Shown here: positions 14,314 to 18,064 of the stretch, one piece after another
Numbering within the stretch: position 1 is the stretch's first letter
How the letters are laid out: every line of letters starts with the position of its first letter
Assembly: GCA_016840185.1 (NCBI GenBank)
Contig: JAEOSV010000020.1
Location: forward strand, 1 to 18,064
Length of the DNA stretch: 18,064 bases
Reading direction: 5' to 3'
Origin: Candidatus Hermodarchaeota archaeon
Lineage (GTDB): Archaea; Asgardarchaeota; Hermodarchaeia; Hermodarchaeales; Hermodarchaeaceae
The notes under the pieces: generated by a model
Seen by the model: the letters and a program-made list of their open reading frames with translations, nothing else
What the model was told of the DNA's origin: nothing
Database searches by the model: none
Position numbers and translations under genes: made by a program

Positions 14314-14406
14314 TCTAAACCGGTCACGGCAGATTTTTGAAGGCTTTTCGTACAGTTATTGTAAGGCTTGACACGATTTCCTGTCACCACAATGGGGTAG
14401 AAAGAC

Positions 14407-15510
14407 ATGATTCATCAACTCTACGTCATCAGTAAGAACGGGCCACTACTTTTCGAAAAAACCTACATTAAAGGCGCTACAACAACTGACCCGGATCTGT
14501 CTTCAGGGTTAATCACTGCCCTATTCCATTTCACTCGAGACACCCACGCTGAAATGATTCAAAAATTCGAGATGGAAGACCTCAAGCTTATCTTCCAAGA
14601 AAGTGAAACCCTTCTTTTTGCCGCCACTGTGGACATTAAACTTCCAGACCGGGATGCCATAGATGTAATTGCCAAAATTCGTGACTACTGGATTCTCCAT
14701 TATGGGGAACAAAAGGAAACTAAAATTGATCGCTCAAAATTTGCACTCTTCGCCGTGTCAGCAGAACAGATTATTACGGAAAACCTGTGGTGGTTGGGCG
14801 AAGGTCGCAAATTCAGCCTTAGAAATCAAGGAAGATATCTCAAAGAAACTATTACCCGACCGAGTCGCTGTGTAGGAGCGCGATACCTCAGTAAGAGTTA
14901 CCTGGTTATCCCCATTCTCATTATCCTTGGCACCGTACTTGTTTCCTATCTTCTCCAAGGACAAGTCATGGGATGGAGTATGCAATTCTTCGAAGCGCCT
15001 ACAATTGAATACTTCATTACAATGACCTTCAATATTCTCGCATTTTGGCTCATCATGTCTCTAATGACCGCCGCGATAAATCGTAGCAGAGAATCCCTTC
15101 GCGAAGTGGTTTTATCATCAGGGTATATCATGATCTTCATTCTGCTCCTCTTTTTCGTAGCATCAAAATTCTATGTAAACACCATCTTCTCAATAATTGA
15201 CCCCGGATTTGCCTTTCGCTCCTTTGATGAACGCGTATGGCTACTCAACAGCCCCAACTCGCCCCTTGCCGCCTTCGTCTTTCTGTTATGGCAAGCCCCA
15301 GGCACCGTCTTGCTCTTTGCTTGGGTTGTCCTCTTTGCTTATGTCACGTATAATATTCAACGACCCAAACCTCTACAACATGTCCTAGCCATTGCGCTCT
15401 CATTTGTCTTCGTCATCTTAATTCAATCAGTCTTCTACTTCCTGTTCTTTGGACAAACCCTTCTCACGCCTATTCCTACGCCTGGAATCATCCCCCTTCC
15501 CTTCCCCTAA
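14407..15510 (+). CDS. Longin-like domain fused to a five-helix, Yip1-like membrane domain
   Basis: The 367-residue protein has two parts. Residues 1-100 follow the longin order: a strand hairpin (HQLYVISKNGPLLFEKTY), a helix (DPDLSSGLITALFHF), three strands (QKFEMEDLKLIFQ; TLLFAATVDIKL) and a helix (DAIDVIAKIRDYWILHYG). After a basic linker (about 101-160), five hydrophobic segments lie near 166-183, 204-223, 236-254, 295-314 and 326-347. The segment after helix 2, RSRESLREVVLSSGY, resembles the loop and third-helix start of Yip1-family proteins, which also have a cytosolic N-terminus and five helices. In eukaryotes, longin domains occur in SNAREs, adaptors and Rab regulators, and Yip1 proteins work with Rab GTPases. 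A membrane-anchored adaptor for a small GTPase is the inferred role. The Yip1 call is less sure than the longin call. ATG at 14407 has GGGGT eight bases upstream. Confidence 0.65.
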   Translation: MIHQLYVISKNGPLLFEKTYIKGATTTDPDLSSGLITALFHFTRDTHAEMIQKFEMEDLKLIFQESETLLFAATVDIKLPDRDAIDVIAKIRDYWILHYGEQKETKIDRSKFALFAVSAEQIITENLWWLGEGRKFSLRNQGRYLKETITRPSRCVGARYLSKSYLVIPILIILGTVLVSYLLQGQVMGWSMQFFEAPTIEYFITMTFNILAFWLIMSLMTAAINRSRESLREVVLSSGYIMIFILLLFFVASKFYVNTIFSIIDPGFAFRSFDERVWLLNSPNSPLAAFVFLLWQAPGTVLLFAWVVLFAYVTYNIQRPKPLQHVLAIALSFVFVILIQSVFYFLFFGQTLLTPIPTPGIIPLPFP

Positions 15511-15556
15511 GTTTCACTCTTCAGACAAGGATGAATAAAGAAAAAGAGAGAGGTTA

Positions 15557-15574
15557 GGGGACCTGATTGTCCCC
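15557..15574. terminator. Hairpin between two convergent genes
   Basis: GGGGAC and GTCCCC form a perfect 6-base stem around a 6-base loop (CTGATT). It lies in the 98-base gap between the longin/Yip1-like gene and the convergent surface-protein gene, where a two-way transcription end is expected. No T run follows it. Confidence 0.35.
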
Positions 15575-15608
15575 CGCAATGAGAGGGAAGAGCATCAGTT
15601 ATTCAAGT

Positions 15609-18064
15609 CTAATGTTCTGCCCAATAGTCGTCTGTTGCTTTGCTAGATGCTTTTGTTGAACCAGTTCCACGCTTTCGGGCGTTCATGACTCCGACTGCTA
15701 CCAAGATAATAACAATCGCTCCCACCATAGCAATGAGACCGATAAATTGGATCCATTCTGGTAGTTCGGATGGGGGACCAGTTGGTGGTCCTCCAGGTGG
15801 AATCATGTTCAAGGCACTAGTGAAGATTCCGAAGCTGGGGTCATTATCGATTGAGTAGCCATCCCAATTGGTGAAGCCTGAGAGCATGAAGAAGAAGCTG
15901 CTCTCCATTTCCCAGTGGGTTACAGATTTTCCAGTTTCCGATTGGAACATGGCGCTGAAAGCGCCCATGGGAACGGTGGCTGCGGAGCAATTGTAGGTTT
16001 GTCCGTCTTTACCCCAATCATAGAGTTGACCACCCATTTGGACGGCAGCAAAGGTGCGTCCTTCGGTGCCAAAGAGGTACATGTCACCAATTTCGGTGTC
16101 TTCGTTGTTAGTTGCGACTTCTTTGTCGTCAACATGAAATTCTGTGTAAGTATCAGTGCCAAGTGATCCGAAGTAGCTGATGGCAAGTCCACGTCCTTCA
16201 AGGACGGTATTGTTGAAGTGATGCAGTAACCAGTCGCCAATGTATTGGTCGACTTTGATATCTACGAGATTGTTGTGTGGATCGGGATTCTCTGTAGTGT
16301 TGGCAAGTAGAACGGCAAAGTGGACGTCAAAGCCGATTTCGTCGATAGTGGCTTGGGAAACCATGTAATCAAAAGCCGTTGCATTGAGACCGACAAGCCC
16401 AGAGCCTGAGCCATAAAAGTCCCAGCAGCCTTTGAGTCCAGCTCCCAGTTCGGTGTGAGTTGGAAAGAGAGTACCGTTGACGTTGTAAATTCGGACACCA
16501 AAGTCAATGGTTTCAAAGGTGGACACTGTTTGATGGCCTTCAGATTCAGTCGAATTGAAGGGTAAGGTAAAGTCGATACCGTCAACATTGTCAATTAGGA
16601 AATAGTGAGTTACTTCGTCGGAGTCAACAAAGCCTTCAGAGACGTAGAAATCAGGAACACCATTTCCACCAAGTGTTGTGTTGTCAGTGAAGAGAAGTAG
16701 TCCTGAGAACGCTGAGAAAAAGTGGGCACGAGTCGTAGAATTGGTGTCGAATGCCATTTCAAAACTTTGTGTGGTATCGAAGCCAAACCATGAGAATTCA
16801 AAGGTGTTGTCATCGAGCCACCACCATTCATTTTGAATGTCGTCCCAAGTGCGATTCAAAGTCATCCATGCAATACCATGGTAACCGGGTGATGGAATCT
16901 GTTCATCCATATCTAACCAGACAAGGTCAATAATGGAAGCCATTTCTGTAGATCCAACCAAAGACATGTCATCACTGTGGTACCAGTAGAAACTCTCGTT
17001 CCAAGTGTATGTAACTGAATCTGTATGTAGTCCCATCCAACTAGTTGAGACGAACTCATCACCTTGATGATCGTGCATTGGTGTTGGATCGAACATTATG
17101 TGGACGAAGAGAGAATCGTCGGTCCAGGTTCGGTCATCATGCCAGTTGTAGACCCGCTTGACGTAGTATTGGTCATCAGTGGTACCTTCGAGGTCTCCGT
17201 CAAGATCCAGAGCACCATCTTCAGTAACTGTCCACAGTTCGGGAATGTAGGTCCAAATGCTGCCAAGTGTGAGATAGTTAGGAATCCATTGTGTTCGCCA
17301 ACCAAGGTCTAACATGGGTGTATCCCAGAAGAGGGGTTCCCATGTGCCCGTGGTGTTCACGAAAGTGGTTCGGTTCTGGAAGCCTTGGAAATTCAGGAAG
17401 TAATCGCCGTCGGGCGCGTTGTTCAAGAATTTCATTTGCAGGTCCATATTCGTTAGTTTTTCGCCGACGGTAATGTCAAAATTCTGAACTTCAATCAGAT
17501 TGGATAGACCCACCGACGAATTGGTTTCGACACGACTAACGAGTAAACAATCTCTTGTGATCCAAGTCTCGTTGACAATTCGACAAAATTGACCAAGGGG
17601 TGTGAGAGTCGCTACATCGATGAGCACGGCAATATCGATATTGGCATGCCAGTCGTGTGTGTCGTTCCATCCCCAAGAGTGACCGTTAATCCAGAGGCTT
17701 ACGTTTTCAAGTTCCAGTAGTTCTCGACGCCATTCAAAGGTCATGTTGTCATAAAAGGGGTCGCTATAATAATCAATGACTTTGTTAGATGCATAGACGT
17801 TAGTAGAGATGTTAAGCCACTGGTAGGGGTCAACCTGATTCCGATATTCACCAGTACCAGGGTCTCGGATGAATGCTTCAGCGATAATATCATTGTAACC
17901 GAAACGAATCCCGTCTTTCTGCATGAAGAGCATACTGGGTTGAGCTGGAACCCCCAGTGCTGTAGAGGTGCCAAGCATATTGGGATTGTGGGACCAGAGG
18001 TGAAGGGTGCCGCCATACTTTCCATCAAACTGTGCGAGGACTTTGTCGGTTAGTGAGAATTTCC
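15609..18064 (-). CDS. Large secreted surface glycoprotein, N-terminus beyond the window
   Basis: At least 817 residues are visible, and the frame is still open at the right edge. An apparent ATG at 17978 is internal: 28 in-frame codons precede it with no stop, and they read like the same protein. The outside part is rich in Trp, Tyr, Phe, Asp and Asn, has only four visible cysteines, and carries at least 15 N-x-S/T sequons, as expected for an N-glycosylated archaeal surface protein. Near the C-terminus a proline-glycine hinge (IPPGGPPTGPPSELP) leads to one membrane helix (about 24 residues from WIQFIGLIAM) and a basic tail NARKRGTGSTKASSKA ending in DDYWAEH. The layout is extracellular domain, stalk, anchor and short cytosolic tail. 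No enzymatic or adhesion family was recognised; an S-layer-associated or binding protein is possible. Confidence 0.75.
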   Translation of the reverse strand, partial: KFSLTDKVLAQFDGKYGGTLHLWSHNPNMLGTSTALGVPAQPSMLFMQKDGIRFGYNDIIAEAFIRDPGTGEYRNQVDPYQWLNISTNVYASNKVIDYYSDPFYDNMTFEWRRELLELENVSLWINGHSWGWNDTHDWHANIDIAVLIDVATLTPLGQFCRIVNETWITRDCLLVSRVETNSSVGLSNLIEVQNFDITVGEKLTNMDLQMKFLNNAPDGDYFLNFQGFQNRTTFVNTTGTWEPLFWDTPMLDLGWRTQWIPNYLTLGSIWTYIPELWTVTEDGALDLDGDLEGTTDDQYYVKRVYNWHDDRTWTDDSLFVHIMFDPTPMHDHQGDEFVSTSWMGLHTDSVTYTWNESFYWYHSDDMSLVGSTEMASIIDLVWLDMDEQIPSPGYHGIAWMTLNRTWDDIQNEWWWLDDNTFEFSWFGFDTTQSFEMAFDTNSTTRAHFFSAFSGLLLFTDNTTLGGNGVPDFYVSEGFVDSDEVTHYFLIDNVDGIDFTLPFNSTESEGHQTVSTFETIDFGVRIYNVNGTLFPTHTELGAGLKGCWDFYGSGSGLVGLNATAFDYMVSQATIDEIGFDVHFAVLLANTTENPDPHNNLVDIKVDQYIGDWLLHHFNNTVLEGRGLAISYFGSLGTDTYTEFHVDDKEVATNNEDTEIGDMYLFGTEGRTFAAVQMGGQLYDWGKDGQTYNCSAATVPMGAFSAMFQSETGKSVTHWEMESSFFFMLSGFTNWDGYSIDNDPSFGIFTSALNMIPPGGPPTGPPSELPEWIQFIGLIAMVGAIVIILVAVGVMNARKRGTGSTKASSKATDDYWAEH

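Noticed and set aside
16262..16594. Open minus-strand frame of 110 codons inside the surface-protein gene
   Set aside because: It is a frame-shifted reading of the sequon-rich protein and has no start signal.
17976..17978. ATG as the start of the surface protein
   Set aside because: The same frame continues without a stop to the window edge, and no signal peptide follows this ATG, so it is an internal methionine.

Overview
The window reads as a piece of an Asgard-type archaeal chromosome, with Thorarchaeota-like lineages the best guess. It carries an sn-glycerol-1-phosphate dehydrogenase, the enzyme that sets archaeal lipid stereochemistry. It also carries a two-domain gelsolin-like protein and a protein with a longin-like N-terminus followed by five membrane segments in a Yip1-like layout. 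Genes are densely packed on both strands, and several have AT-rich TATA-like boxes about 25-30 bases before the inferred transcript start. No rRNA, tRNA, CRISPR array, insertion sequence or phage gene was recognised, and the composition looks even apart from one AT-rich gap.

Layout. Bases 1-265 hold a possible 3' end of an upstream gene and then non-coding DNA. A PfkB-family sugar or nucleoside kinase (266-1171, +) converges on a tandem universal stress protein (1201-2043, -). A small unrecognised helical protein (2179-2589, -) follows, then an AT-rich gap (2590-3020). Next come the gelsolin-like protein (3021-3626, -), glycine C-acetyltransferase Kbl (3780-4976, -) and a YciI-like protein (5100-5399, -). 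Divergent from these are a CrtI-like FAD oxidoreductase and a class I methyltransferase (5540-7901, +). L-threonine 3-dehydrogenase, an O-methyltransferase and a cysteine-rich ferredoxin-like protein follow on the minus strand (7912-10335). From an apparently shared promoter at about 10360, a DUF998 membrane protein and a cupin run to the right. The plus strand then continues with a COG3199-type NAD-kinase-like protein, a DUF1844-like protein, glycerol-1-phosphate dehydrogenase and the longin/Yip1-like membrane protein (14407-15510). A large secreted, sequon-rich surface protein anchored by a C-terminal membrane helix enters from the right edge on the minus strand and is incomplete.

How the genes fit together. 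Tdh and Kbl form the two-step route from threonine to glycine and acetyl-CoA, although other genes separate them. The right third is weighted towards membrane and envelope: lipid backbone synthesis, a trafficking-like membrane protein and a surface glycoprotein. The best candidate for something new is the longin-like plus Yip1-like architecture. In eukaryotes these two modules sit on separate proteins of the vesicle-trafficking machinery. The gelsolin-like protein is a second eukaryote-like element, on the cytoskeletal side. All family assignments come from reading motifs by eye, without database searches.
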